Shown piece after piece: positions 1-11,689 of a stretch of DNA of 64,000 nt. The notes under the pieces are model-generated. The model was not told the origin of the DNA, did not search any database, and was given only the letters and a program-made list of their open reading frames with translations. The stretch is taken from NCBI GenBank assembly GCA_028751875.1, contig CM054167.1, positions 16,931,662 through 16,995,661 of the forward strand. Reading direction: 5' to 3'. A program made the position numbers and the translations under genes. Numbering within the stretch: the stretch's first letter is position 1; every line of letters begins with the position of its first letter. The DNA is from Rapana venosa (lineage: Eukaryota > Mollusca > Gastropoda > Neogastropoda > Muricidae).

Positions 1-279
1 ATACAAGCTACTAGCAAAATGTTCAAACAAACAGCTGTCAATTTGTGTAGTGATCCCAACACAGACCTTTATCCCTCCTTTTCAAAACTTGTGTACAACT
101 ATTGATCACAGGATTTCAGGGAAATATAATGAGGGGGCACAGAATTGGAACAGAGTATCAGAACTGACGAGTGGGCTTAGTCTTTGGAAAAAAATCCCAC
201 ACAGAAAGATGGACAAGGTGGTGTTTGTGAATTATGGGCCATTTGTATGTGCATTCATGCTACCCAAAGTATCACGTCA
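1..279. other. Unassigned sequence before first SINE
   Basis: No repeat, RNA or convincing coding signal is visible. Short open frames on both strands have no recognisable domain. Confidence 0.5.
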
Positions 280-616
280 GGGGACAGGATAGACAAGGGG
301 TTAGAACATTGTGCTCGCAATCTGACGACCCGGGTTCGAATCTCATTAAAGGGATTTTTTCCTCTGGATTTAACATCAGTGCAGACTCCACTTTCCCTTA
401 AAGTCCTTCGGATGAGAAATATCAACCGAGGTTTCGTGTGAAAACGCACGCAGAACATCTTGCGCAAATGTTAAATCTTGTTCCGCTTTTCGGAAGACTA
501 GACCATTGTGTGCCTGCAGAAACAGATGACAAAATATACAAAACCGCATACACACAGGGACTGGATGTAATAAAAAGCACATGAGTGCTGATTCCATTAT
601 CCTCGATATGAAAAAA
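280..616 (+). mobile_element. SINE-B, tRNA-derived SINE, near full length
   Basis: The head is tRNA-like. A degraded A box (consensus TAGCCTAGTGGTTAGA) is followed about 35 bases later by a near-perfect B box, GGGTTCGAATCTC, at about 332-344. Downstream comes a central block with the landmarks GGATGAGA and AACCGAGGT at about 410-432, then a 3' region with landmarks CCGCTTTTCGGAAGA and CACATGAGTGCTGATTCCATTATCCT. The same order recurs in about nine places on both strands here. It is non-coding and would have depended on RNA polymerase III and LINE enzymes. A family name cannot be assigned by eye. Confidence 0.85.
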
Positions 617-1570
617 AACCACACTTGTATTCCTAATTCGCACACTTAAGCATAAAACAGACAAGAAGAAATGAGCGCTGATAACTGACACCCTTCCATA
701 GGAAGGCAGATAACAGTGACACAGGTAACAATGGTAGAGTTAGAAGAGAACATTGAAATAGGCTAGAAACGAAGTCGATTGCACTATGTTACAGGAACTC
801 CTATATTCTGTTGAAAAAGCACAATGTTTTCAAATTGCAAGAGGAAAGTAACTTTTTTTTAAAGTAAGCCTTAAAGAAGATTCATGCAGTCATTGCACTC
901 TGGCTTTTCGGGGCTTGTTAGATAAAGAATCACAACATGGTGGTAAATGTAGGGACCAGGGTCAGGATTTCAATTTTGAGATTTTGATTGCTGACAAAAC
1001 TATAGCCACTAGTGTACCTTGTATTGAAATATTCGATGCTTAACTTCCCAACTGTTTATTGTGTCACTTCCTGCAGTGTATCATTTCAATTTATAATAAC
1101 TGTTTGTATACTTATCCGATTTTCAATCAGTTTTTTGTACTGAATAGCCTGTTCATTGCAGATTAACAACACGTCAATAATTAAAACTTGACCTCTGGTG
1201 CAATGCGACTCATTATGAGGTGGAGCGTCACATTTGTATTTTCATACAACGTATAGATCCACGGCAAGTCGCTCTCTGTATGCTCTTCAAACTTTTAATA
1301 CACATTTTCGGCATAGCTGATCATGTACCTTTTTCAAAATAACTACTTTACCAAAATCCTGTTGTTTTTTTTCTTTCTTTTAGGCAGTTACATTTGTAAT
1401 ACATCAATGTAACGACTGTTATTTCCACTACGGTCATAACGTATGTTTAGCTTTCATTGCTCAGCTTGGCTAGTATTACCTTAGGTTGATTTGCAATACA
1501 GCAAGAGTCTATTTACACACAACATTCAGAAGACATATTCGGGACCGCCGATTCTGAATTAGTTTTCTAA
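617..1570. other. Unassigned AT-rich sequence
   Basis: AT-rich single-copy-looking DNA with no tandem repeat, no TE landmark and no plausible coding frame. Confidence 0.5.
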
Positions 1571-1876
1571 GGGGCGTGGTAGTCTAGTGGTTAGAGCGTT
1601 GTGCTCACAAATCTGAGGGCCCTGGTTTGAGCCACCACCGGGGCCCCTTTTCGAGGGCATTTTCTTTACTCTGGAGTTAACATCAATACTAACCACACGA
1701 AATCGAAAAAAACACACCGTTAAAACATGTTCCACTTTTTGGAAGAGCAGGCTATTGTGTACCGGTGCGAACGGATGACAAACTTGACAAAAGTGCATAC
1801 ACACGGGGACTTGATGTAAAATAGTACATGAGTGCTTATTCCATTATCCTCGAAATAAATAAATAAATAACTAACT
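1571..1876 (+). mobile_element. SINE-B copy with internal deletion
   Basis: A good tRNA-like A box (TAGTCTAGTGGTTAGAGC at about 1580) and a decayed B box are present. The GGATGAGA / AACCGAGGT central block is missing, so the head region joins almost directly to the 3' domain. The 3' end is an (AAAT)n tail at about 1855-1872, consistent with reverse transcription of a SINE RNA. Confidence 0.8.
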
Positions 1877-1969
1877 AAATTAAAGGAAACTCCTTTACAC
1901 AAGAATATCAACAGATGTCCCGAAGGTTATTTTGCATAGGTAGGAGCAGATAACAAAGTTTAAAAGAAG

Positions 1970-2047
1970 AAGAAAAACAACAACAACAATAACAACAACG
2001 ACAAAGCAGCAACAACAACAGCAGCAGTGGCAGCAACAACATCAACA

Positions 2048-2078
<31 letters not shown>

Positions 2079-2125
2079 CAACAACAGAAGCAGCAGCAGC
2101 AGTAAAAACAACAACAACAAACCAG
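1970..2125 (+). repeat. CAA/CAG trinucleotide tract
   Basis: Imperfect (CAA)n mixed with (CAG)n. It opens frames on both strands (polyLeu, polyAla/Thr), which are translated repeat rather than genes. Confidence 0.9.
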
Positions 2126-2194
2126 GCACGCACACTGGTGTCATGTTTAGACATCTCTACAACGTATCAATGCTGTAACCTCAAAGTGAGCGAA

Positions 2195-2245
2195 AATAAG
2201 GCCGCACTAATCTCACCATTGGTGAATATCAGGGGTCTAGCTATC
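2195..2245 (+). mobile_element. SINE-D 3'-end scrap
   Basis: It carries the terminal landmark CTCACCATTGGTGAA shared with the SINE-D 3' domains near 27.8, 31.5, 39.4 and 47.8 kb. Only about 50 bases can be matched. Confidence 0.45.
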
Positions 2246-2368
2246 TCATGAACAAATACATCAAGCTTTGTCGATTTATTCTGTTTAGGCAATCGAACAC
2301 TTGTTCCGGGTTTTTTCTGTTAGGCTGAAAGTTCGCTGTCACGACACTTTTTATTAGGAACACTTAAA

Positions 2369-2661
2369 GGAACTGGATAGCTCAGTGGTCAGAACACTCT
2401 CTTTCCCCAGCTTAAGGCTAAGCAGTACTGAGCGTGGTTACCACTTGGATGGGTGACCGTTTGTGCGCCTTGGCTTCAGTACAAATCCCCCAGTTCCCCC
2501 AGCTGTATATGGGTACCTGCCCTCTTTAGGGTCAGGGAAGGTAAAGCAGAGATGGAGAGGAGATGGGCGCCGCCCTCAATATACTGGCCTCTTGAGAAGT
2601 GGAGGTCTCTGATGCCCCTTTCTTCTACGGACATATAGGTTGCGGGACATATCTTTTACTT
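2369..2661 (+). mobile_element. SINE-A, tRNA/5S-chimeric SINE
   Basis: It begins with a tRNA-like A box, GATAGCTCAGTGGTCAGA. Next is a segment resembling the 3' half of 5S rRNA, with GGCTAAGCAG and CTTGGATGGGTGACCG (5S box A and box C regions). The family body follows, with landmarks CAGCTGTATATGGGTACC, TTTAGGGTCAGGGAAGG and GCCGCCCTCAATA. The 3' end is TTTTACTT-like. It is about 290 bp long, as in the other full copies, and non-coding. Confidence 0.88.
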
Positions 2662-3135
2662 AATGCAAAAGTGGTTTTCTTCTTTGAAACCAAGTTGTGC
2701 AGTAAAATCCTCCGTTCTGCAGCAATTGCAGTAGGCAGTGTTAGTTTTATATACCTTAGATAGCCTTTGAAATCCTTGCTTCTTTTGTTTACTTTTGCAT
2801 AACTGTTCTTTACCTTTCCTGTTACTTTTCTGTCTGTATGTGTTTATTTGATTCCTATTGCTGTGTTGTTGTTGTTGTTGTTGATGTTCTTGTTGTGGCT
2901 TTTGATACAAATCTTGTCTGAGTTTGTTATTATTTTTTTCTGGTGGTTGTTTGCTGAAATGTTTATTTTGGCGATTGCTCGTGTTTTTAAGTCTTTCTAT
3001 GTCTTTGTTCGTCTTGTCTTTGCTTTTCTTTCCTTTCTATGTTCGTTTCTTGCTCTTTGTTTCTGTTTTTGTGCTTTGTTTCTTTTCTTTTTCCTTCTTT
3101 CTGTTTTTCTCTTGTCTTTTTGCTGTCAACCTGCC
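2662..3135. other. T-rich unassigned sequence
   Basis: A short (TTG)n tract near 2866-2885 and pyrimidine-rich DNA. The polyPhe/Leu frames are compositional, and no TE landmark was found. Confidence 0.5.
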
Positions 3136-3138
3136 TGT

Positions 3139-3640
<502 letters not shown>

Positions 3641-3849
3641 CAGACAGGCAGAGTGGGAGGCAGGAAATGAGAGAGACAGAGACAGAGAGATCATCCTCTA
3701 GAAATTAGAAGAACATTTTATATTTACTACACAGTAACTTGCAGATTCTCATGTAGTAGATACTATGAAGTTTTGTTTTCATGATGATAAAGAAAACTGC
3801 AAGAAATAGACTCATTTAAATAGGCTGCCTTGTGCTGACCTAAATCTGG

Positions 3850-4445
3850 CCGCTCTATAACGGAAGCAAAGATCAGACGAGCCCTGCAATATCGGCTTTT
3901 GGCTATTTTCAACAGGATTTATGACAAGCAAATAAATCGGCTTCCCAATAACACCAAAGCTGTTTAGAGCTCTGGTCATTTCCATACAGCTGTACAGGTG
4001 TGAAAGTTAGACCGTGACTGCAGAGCTGGTAAAACAAAAAGTCCAAGTTTCGATATGAAATCAATCAGAAGGCTTCTACTCATTTCCTGGCAGGACCACA
4101 GGATCGAGGAGTCAGTGAGGGAAGAGGTGGTCAGGAAAGCTGGGACACAGGAAACTCTTCTGGTTGCTTTAAAGACAAGGAACCTAGCAGCGCATGTCGG
4201 AGGTAGATTCAGAGGCAGACAGAGATGAAGAACTGGATGCAGAACATCAAAACCTGGACCTGCCTTGACATGGCCTGGCGCTGGCTGTTGCTGGGAAAGG
4301 CTGAAGACAGACCTGCCTGGAGTCAATTGTTGACCAACGTGTGCTGCATCCACACCCCATCCCCACCCCCCCCCTCAAAATGTAAGGAACTGCTGCTGGG
4401 GATAATAATGCTGCTGCTGCTGCTGATAATGGTGATGATGTTGAG
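3850..4445 (+). pseudogene. RTE-type LINE, 3' coding fragment (RT C-terminal region)
   Basis: Conceptual translation across frames gives the RTE C-terminal landmarks in order: TEAKIRRAL (about 3860), MKSIRRLLLISWQDH (about 4055), ESVREEVVRKAGTQETLL (about 4105), and a tail GRQR...NWMQNIKTWTCLDMAW...KAEDRPAW (about 4212-4320). This region normally follows the RT palm and contains the GHV..R motif, which is decayed here. Stops and frame shifts show it is dead. It is 5'-truncated, and the GCT/GAT-rich stretch to 4445 resembles the simple-sequence 3' end usual for RTE elements. A blurred duplicate lies at 7850-8330. Confidence 0.75.
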
Positions 4446-4565
4446 ATGGCTTTGTTAACAAGTAATTGTTACCGGGCGGATATTAGCTTATCTCCCACGT
4501 GATCAGAGCGAATTGTGTTACTATTGTGCAGCGCACTGATTCGTTGGGTGCTAGTTGAAAGCCGT

Positions 4566-5302
4566 CCATTGCATACACTTTGCCTTCGTTACATACACTT
4601 TGCCTTCATTGCATACACTTTGCCTTCATTGCATACTTTGCCTTCATTGCATACACTTTGCCTTCATTGCATACTTTGCCTTCATTGCATACACTTTGCC
4701 TTCATTGCATACTTTGCCTTCATTGCATACACTTTGCCTTCATTGCATACACTTTGCCTTCATTGCATACACTTTGCCTTCGTTACATACACTTTGCCTT
4801 CATTGCATACACTTTGCCTTCGTTACATACACTTTGCCTTCATTGCATACACTTTGCCTTCGTTACATACACTTTGCCTTCGTTACATACACTTTGCCTT
4901 CGTTACATACACTTTGCCTTCGTTACATACACTTTGCCTTCGTTACATACACTTTGCCCTTTGTTACATACACTTTGCCTTCGTTACATACACTTTGCCT
5001 TCGTTACATACACTTTGCCTTCGTTACATACACTTTGCCTTCGTTACATACACTTTGCCTTCGTTACATACACTTTGCCTTCATTGCATACACTTTGCCT
5101 TCGTTACATACACTTTGCCTTCGTTACATACACTTTGCCTTCGTTACATACACTTTGCCTTCATTGCATACACTTTGCCTTCGTTACATACACTTTGCCT
5201 TCATTGCATACACTTTGCCTTCATTGCATACACTTTGCCTTCATTGCATACACTTCCTTCATTGCATACACTTTGCCTTCATTGCATACACTTTGCCTTT
5301 GC
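4566..5302 (+). repeat. 20-bp minisatellite array (about 37 units)
   Basis: The unit is CATTGCATACACTTTGCCTT (type A), alternating with CGTTACATACACTTTGCCTT (type B). A few 18-base units lack two bases. Type A dominates both ends and type B the middle (about 4861-5160). The unit contains no stop codon in any forward frame, and 20 is not a multiple of three. All three forward frames therefore stay open for 240-290 codons and encode the same 20-residue cycle (contains SLHTLCLHC). The open frame follows from repeat structure and is not evidence for a gene. Confidence 0.97.
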
Positions 5303-5454
5303 GGTAAAATGTAGAATTTATATACAGCCATTTCTTAGAGACCACATCCTCCCTGTTGTGACAGTGCTGCTGTAGCTGATATGTTGTACAGAGTCGTGGC
5401 AGATCAACTATCTCCACTCTGTTACATAGTAAAAAAAAAAAGATTGAGCAATCT

Positions 5455-5580
5455 CTCTCTCACGCATACACACACACAATCACACACACAAACACATGCA
5501 TGCACACACAAAACCACACACACATAAACGCACACGCACGCACACGCGCACGCACGCACACATACAGACTTGCACACTCC
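5455..5580. repeat. CA-rich microsatellite
   Basis: Interrupted (CA)n with GCAC steps. No gene is supported in the frames through it. Confidence 0.9.
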
Positions 5581-5599
5581 TACATAATTTTTCTTATGA

Positions 5600-5900
5600 A
5601 AACAATGCCCGGGGAAAAACACAGTCAAATTCTCGGAGGTTGCTAATGTTGTGGCTCATTTCACCTCATGTTTCACCTCCCTGACTTGTTACCGCTTCAT
5701 TACTCGGCCAAGCTGTTCACCAGCATTTGGGATCCTTTGCTATAATTATTACACACTGATGATGGTAGTCTGGTTTATGTCAGGCAGGGACCCGGCAGAA
5801 AAAACCTCAACTAGGTTAACTGATTGCTTTGATGATGAAAGTGGGCAACATTCATGCTGGGAATGTTGGAGGATATGGGCGTATAGAGTGTGACTGAGTA
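5600..5900. other. Duplicated unique segment between microsatellites
   Basis: Non-repetitive stretch that recurs in blurred form at about 9205-9365 (shared GGAGTTGCTAAT-like and TTCGGCCA landmarks). An 80-codon forward frame here has no recognisable domain and is not preserved in the second copy, so it is not called as a gene. Confidence 0.5.
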
Positions 5901-5904
5901 TGTC

Positions 5905-6270
5905 TGTTTGTGTGATGTGTGGTTGTGTGATGTGTGTGTGATGTGTGTATGTGTGTGATGTGTGTGCGATGTGTGTGTGATGTGTGTTTGTGAGTGGTGT
6001 GTGTGATGTGTGTTTGTGTGTGGTGTGTGTGTGATGTGTGTGTGTGTATGTGATGTGTGTGTGTGATGTGTGTGTGTTTGTGATGTGCATGTGTTATGTG
6101 TGTATGTGTGTGATGTGTGCGTGTGATGTGCGTGTGATGTGTGTGTGTGCGTGTATACGCGTGTGTGATGTGTGTGTTTGTGTGCATGTGTAATGTGTGT
6201 GTTGCATGTGTGTGTGTATGTGTGTGTGTGTGTTGCATGTGTGTGTGTGTATGTATGTGTGTGTGTGCAC
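5905..6270 (+). repeat. TGTGTGATG minisatellite/microsatellite
   Basis: (TG)n punctuated by GATG steps every 8-14 bases. Frames through it give Cys/Val or His/Thr repeats only. Confidence 0.93.
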
Positions 6271-6339
6271 AGTCACACGGAGTGCATGCCCCAATATTCC
6301 CACTCATTAATTGTTTGTTTTTTTACACTTGTATTAGTG

Positions 6340-6578
6340 AAATGACTGACAATTAATGCTTGTCTTTCTACTCTTGTGGATATCTGACAGAAACCAGTCT
6401 GCTTTCATTGTGTTATAAAACTTAGATCAAAGAGGTCTGTGATCCAGAGACTGTGGGCAACAAAGTGGAGAAGAGTTAGAGAGGTGAGAGATGAGATGAA
6501 ATCAGCTGGAAAGTGAGCAACATTTGAGATGACCCCTGTGTGCTTCGACCTGCCCTATATCTTCGAGAAGCAACAGTC

Positions 6579-6611
<33 letters not shown>

Positions 6612-7119
6612 TGTGTGTGTGTGTGTGTGTGTTTGTGTGTGTTTGCATTTTGTTCTTGAACTTTTCCTGCAAGAACTGTTATCTTAGTTTATATATATAT
6701 TTCTCTGTTTATGATTTTGATATTAATACAGCAGATAAAGTAAAGTCTGTCTCTGTCTCTATTTCGCGTCTCTTTTTCTGTCTGTCTCTCTGTCTCTCAC
6801 TCACACACACACACACACTCACACACACACATTGCATGCTCCAACATTCCCACTCATTAATGTTTAACACTTGAATGAATACAATGACTGATGATTATGT
6901 CTTTAGGTTGTTGTTGATATCTGACAGAAACCAGTATACTTTCCTTGTGTGATAAAACTGGGATCAAACACGTTTGTGATCCAGAGACTGTGGGCAACAA
7001 AGCAGAAAGAGGTCAGAGAGGTGACAGATGAGGTGAAATGAGCCGTAAAGTGGGCAACATCTGAGATGACCTCTGTGTTCCTTCAATCTGCCCTATATTC
7101 ATGAGAAACAACAGTCAGT

Positions 7120-7186
<67 letters not shown>

Positions 7187-7348
7187 AGTGTGTGTGTGTG
7201 TGTGTGGTGTGTGTGTGTGTGAGTGAGTGTGTGTGTGTGTGTGTGTGTTGTGTGTGTGTGTGTGATGAGTGTGTGTGTGTGTGTGTGTACATGTATGTTG
7301 TGTGTTGGCATTTTGGTCTTGAACTTTTGCCCCCCCCCACACACACAC

Positions 7349-7398
<50 letters not shown>

Positions 7399-7705
7399 CT
7401 CTCAATCACTCACACACCCACAGCAATTGTATGCTCCAATATTCAAACTCCTTAACGTTCAACACTTGAATCAATGACGTGACTGATGATTATGTCTTTA
7501 GGCTGTTGTTGATATCTGACAGAAGGCAGTCTGCTTTCGGTGTCTTATAAAACTGCAGTCAAACACTTTTCTATTCCAGAGACTTGAGCAATAAAGCAGA
7601 AAGCAGTCAGAGAGGTGATAGATGAGGTGAAATGAGCCGCAAAGTGAGCAACAGCTGAGATGACCCCTGTGATTGACCTGCTGTACAATTATTCATTAGA
7701 AATAA
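6340..7705 (+). repeat. Tandem ~550-bp units: conserved 240-bp segment plus TG tract (3 copies)
   Basis: Three copies of a non-coding segment start near 6340, 6885 and 7470. Each contains ATATCTGACAGAAACCAGT, then GATCCAGAGACTGTGGGCAA, then GAGATGACC and CTGCCCTATAT, followed by a TG/CA microsatellite of variable length. Further copies occur at about 10535, 11190 (degraded), 11905 and 13795. Function is unknown. It behaves as a locally tandem-duplicated unit whose microsatellite changes length independently. Confidence 0.85.
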
Positions 7706-8689
7706 CTGTAAGAGGGTAGAGAGAGTGGGCGTATGGTTGAAGAGGGGGTGTGTCTCTTCGTTTAGAGAATTTTTTTTTGCGTTTTGTTTTCTTAAGTGTA
7801 TATATAAAGTTTTGTTTCATGTTGTTAAAGAACGAGGTTGACTCTTTTCCTGCCTTGTCTTGCCTTTCGGGCCCTTTTCCCCTTTCCACCCCTTCGCTTT
7901 TTGGCTTTTCACAGTTTTATGAAAAAGCAAATAAACCGGCTAATACAAGTTTAAAACCTGGCTATTAAACAAAGGTTTAAATTGGAAATTTAACCTTTAT
8001 GCAGGGGGTCATATCTTTGATATAAAATAATTTTGGTTTCTTCAATTTTCCTGGGCCCCGGGATCAGATCTAGGAAGCAGGTGGTAGAAGTCACAAATCT
8101 TTTGAGTTGTGTAAAGGGAATTTAAGCTGGAGGTAAATTAAGACAAACAGAAGGTAAGAATGGATAAACTCAAAAACTACTTTTATTCCGCCGCTTTTGT
8201 GGAAACCTAAACGATCCCTATAATTTTGAAATTCTGCATAAAATCCCCCCCCCCTCAAAATTAGAAGTCGGGATAATAATCGGGCTGCTTAATTTTGGTG
8301 GACTTGTTACAAGTAATTGTAGGGGGAAAGTTTTTCCCCGGGAAGGCCCTTTGAGTTTAAGAAAAGGAACTGCCGGTGGGGTAGTTAACCCGGCCAATTG
8401 AAATTTTGGTTCGAACATCCGGCCTTTGGACCTTTGCCTTATTGCTTTTCCCTTTTGCGGACTTTTTGACCCTTTTTGTTCATTGTTGACACTGGCTTCA
8501 TTCCATACTTCCTCATCCTTCCCCTTAAAATTGAATTCCTCCCTTATTAATCTTTGCTTCTAATAATTTGTTTTTGTAAATTTCCCTTTGTTACATAATT
8601 TGCCTCGCATTAACCTTTTCCTTTGATCAACATTTGCTGTTTTCACCACTTTGGGGGGGTTCATTAAGCCGTCGTTCATACATTTTTGC

Positions 8690-8938
8690 CTTTTCTACAC
8701 TTTGCCTTCTTCATCCCACTTTGCCTTCTTCATACACTTTGCCTTCTTTCATACACTTTGCCTTCTTCATACACTTTGCTTCGTTCTTTACATTTGCCTT
8801 CGTTCATACACTTTGCCTTATTGCATACACTTTGCCTTCGTTACATACACTTTGCCTTCTTCATACACTTTGCCTTCGTTACATACACTTTGCCTTCTTC
8901 ATTACTTTTGCCTTCGTTCATACACTTTGCTTTCTTAA
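8690..8938 (+). repeat. Short degraded version of the 20-bp minisatellite
   Basis: About 12 units built on CATACACTTTGCCTTC with irregular spacing. It lies where the block duplication predicts the second copy of the 4.57-5.3 kb array, but is about one third as long. Confidence 0.85.
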
Positions 8939-10769
8939 AAATGTTATTATAACTTTATCTTTTCTTAACCCTCTTTCCTCCTTTGTTCATTGCTTACTTG
9001 CTTTGGGTAAAAGTGTTTCAGATCAACAATCTCCCTTTGTACATTGTAAAATATTTGACAATCTATAAACCCACTACACAAAAAAAAAAAATTGAGCAAC
9101 TCCCTCCCCATAACCACAAACCCACACCCATGCAGCACCTCAAAACCCAAACCCTAAGCCAGAAACACCCGGGAAACCACATACGATTGCAAGTCTAATT
9201 TTTCTATAAAACATGCCAAAACCGCAATTTCCGGAGTTGCTAATTTGGGCCCTTTTATTTTCCCCCCTTGATTGGTTCTTCTTTATTCGGCCAGGCGCAA
9301 ATTACCTGTTATATTCTGATGATGGTAGTCTTTTTGGCGGGAGGGGAAAAGTAATGGGTTAATGATTTGGGTTGTATGTTGTTTGGGATTGTTTGTGGTT
9401 TTTGGGTTGATGTGTGTGTTTGTTGTGTGTGTGTGTGTGTGTGTGAGTGTGGATGGGGGTGTTGTGTGTGTGATTGGTGATATTGGTTGTGATGTGTGAT
9501 GTGTTGGGTTTTGGTGGGGCTTGTGTGTGTGTGTGTGTGTGTGGGGTGTTTATTTATTTTATTTTTATTTTTTTTTTTGGGAAATGTTGATGTGTGTTTT
9601 TCCCAGCCCGTGTGTAGGGTTTTGTTTTGTTTTGTGGCAAATGTTTTTGAAAGGGTGGGTTTTATTTGTGTGAGTATTCTGGTGCTTCCAGGGGTCGGAA
9701 TAGTCCATCAGAATTTTGGTAAGGGGATGGCTATGTTCAAGGAAAACCCCTTACGGGAATCGACCGTAAATCGTCTTTTAAACTTAATCAAGGGGTTCCG
9801 GGGTGTGGGGTTTAGTGTGGTGTTGGTGTGGGATGTGTGTTGTGTGGTGTGTTTTTTGGGTTGTGTGTGTTGTTGTGTGGTTAGAGGGATTGTGGGTTTT
9901 TTATTGTTTTTTATTGTTTAGAAAGTTGGTGTTTTATTGTTGTGTTTTTCTTTTAATCTGAAGAAACGTTTTTATTTGTTTATTTAACTTAAGATTTTGG
10001 TAGAGCTGTGGCCAAAAAAGGGGGTTGTTTTGGGGAACTCCGAATGCACACTTTTCCCATCTTGTGTTCCCCTTTATTTCGGAACAAGACTTGTTTTTGT
10101 TTTTGGTTGTGGTTGTTGGACATTTTTTTTGTGTGTTCTAGATAAAGTTGTGTCGTGACTGTGGGCACAAGTGGGGGGGTGGGGTGGAGGGGGTTGGCTT
10201 GGTGGGCCCTTTGGTGTGTGTGTTTTTGTTTACTTTGGATGTGTGTTTTGTGTGTTGTTGTTTGGTGTGTGTGTGTGTGTTTGTGTGTTTGTGTGTGTGT
10301 GTGTGTATGTGTTTTTGGGGTTTTGTTTTGTTGTGTGTTGCTTTGTTCTTGTTTTTAATTGTTTTTTTTTTTATTTGTTTATGGTTTTTTAAATACAGGA
10401 AAAATTGTTGCTATTCGTCTTGCTTTTCTCCCTTCTTACTTTCCCCCCCACACACACACACCCAAAACACAACACACACTTCCTAAATCATCCACCACAC
10501 CCATTAGCTCCAAATTCAACCCTTAATTTAAAAACTTGATCAATGAAATGACTGATGGTTTTGTTTTTAGGCTTGTTGTTGATATCTGACAGAAACCAGT
10601 TACTTTCCTGTGTGATAAAACTGGGATCAACCGTTTGTGTTTCCAGAGACTGTGGGCAACAAAGCAGAAAGAGTAGAGAGGTGAATTAGGTGAAATGAGC
10701 CCAAAGTGACAACATCTGAGATGACTTGTGTTCCTTCAATTTTGCCCTATATTCGTGAGAAACAAGTCG

Positions 10770-10796
10770 GTGAGTTGTGTGTGTGTGTGTTTTGTG

Positions 10797-10849
<53 letters not shown>

Positions 10850-10850
10850 G
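10770..10850. repeat. TG microsatellite within the blurred block
   Basis: Long uninterrupted (TG)n following the 240-bp unit, as at 7120-7280. Confidence 0.9.
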
Positions 10851-11689
10851 TTGTGGGGGGGGGGGGAAAATGAGAGAGTTGTGGTTTTGGTGTGTGGGGT
10901 TTTGTGTGTGTGTTTTGTGTGTGTTGTTGTGTGTGGTGTTGTGTGTGTGTGTGTTTGTGTACATGTATGTGTGTTTGTTGGCATTTTGGTCTTGCTTTTG
11001 CGCCAAACCAAATATGCCAAACAATAAAGCAAAGGGGAAAAACCCTCCCCCCCCCCCACTATAATCTTTCAATACCACTCCCCCCCCCCAACACAAAACA
11101 TCACACAACAACCCAACACACAACCCTTAATATCAAACCACATAAGTTTTGGGTGTAAATTAAAACTCCTTCCGTTCAAAAAATGATCAATAAGATTGAT
11201 TATTCCCAGGCTTGTGAATAGCAGAAGGCGTCGTTTGGTGTATTATAAAATGGGCCAAACAACTCTTGGTGGGCCCGGATTGATGCCAATAAAGCAGAAA
11301 GCAGTCAGAGGTGAAGAGAGGGGTGAATGAGCGAAAGGGGGAGAAAGTGAGAGATTTTGATTGATGTTACATTCATGAAATAATGAAGAGGGTAGGAAGG
11401 GGTGGTGTTTTAGTGTAAGTCGTGTGTGTGTTAGTGGGTACGTGTGTGTCAGATGTTTTTTGAATTTAACTAAAAATGGGAATGAGATAGTGATTGTGTG
11501 TGTGTGTGGTGGGGGTGTGGTGTATGTGTGGTGTGGGTGTGGGAGTGTGTGTGGTGGTGTGGTGTGTGTGGTGTGTTGTGTGAGTGAGACAGGGTTTTGG
11601 AAGTTTTGGGAGTGCGAGGGCAGGTTTTGGTGTGCTGTATGTTCATGCGTGTATAGGGGTTGTGTGTGTTGTTTGTGTGTTAATTGTGT

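Larger units (their letters stand above)
7750..11400 (+). repeat. Blurred second copy of the 3.77-7.7 kb block
   Basis: Landmarks follow in the same order as in the first block: the RTE tail (about 7905-8190), the C-run then TCAAAAT and GATAATAAT (8245-8280), the CACTTTGCCTT array (8690-8935), the A-run before TTGAGCAA (about 9080), GGAGTTGCTAAT (9230), TG tracts, and the 240-bp units at 10535 and 11190. Differences are mainly runs lengthened or neighbouring bases made equal (many GGGG, CCCC, TTTT). This may be a poor-quality assembly copy rather than an old duplicate. Confidence 0.75.

Noticed and set aside
4515..5375. 286-codon open frame
   Set aside because: It is the translation of the 20-bp array, and the other two forward frames are equally open. 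Length here is not evidence for a gene.
5651..5893. 80-codon mixed-composition frame
   Set aside because: Not maintained in the duplicated block near 9.2 kb. No recognised domain.
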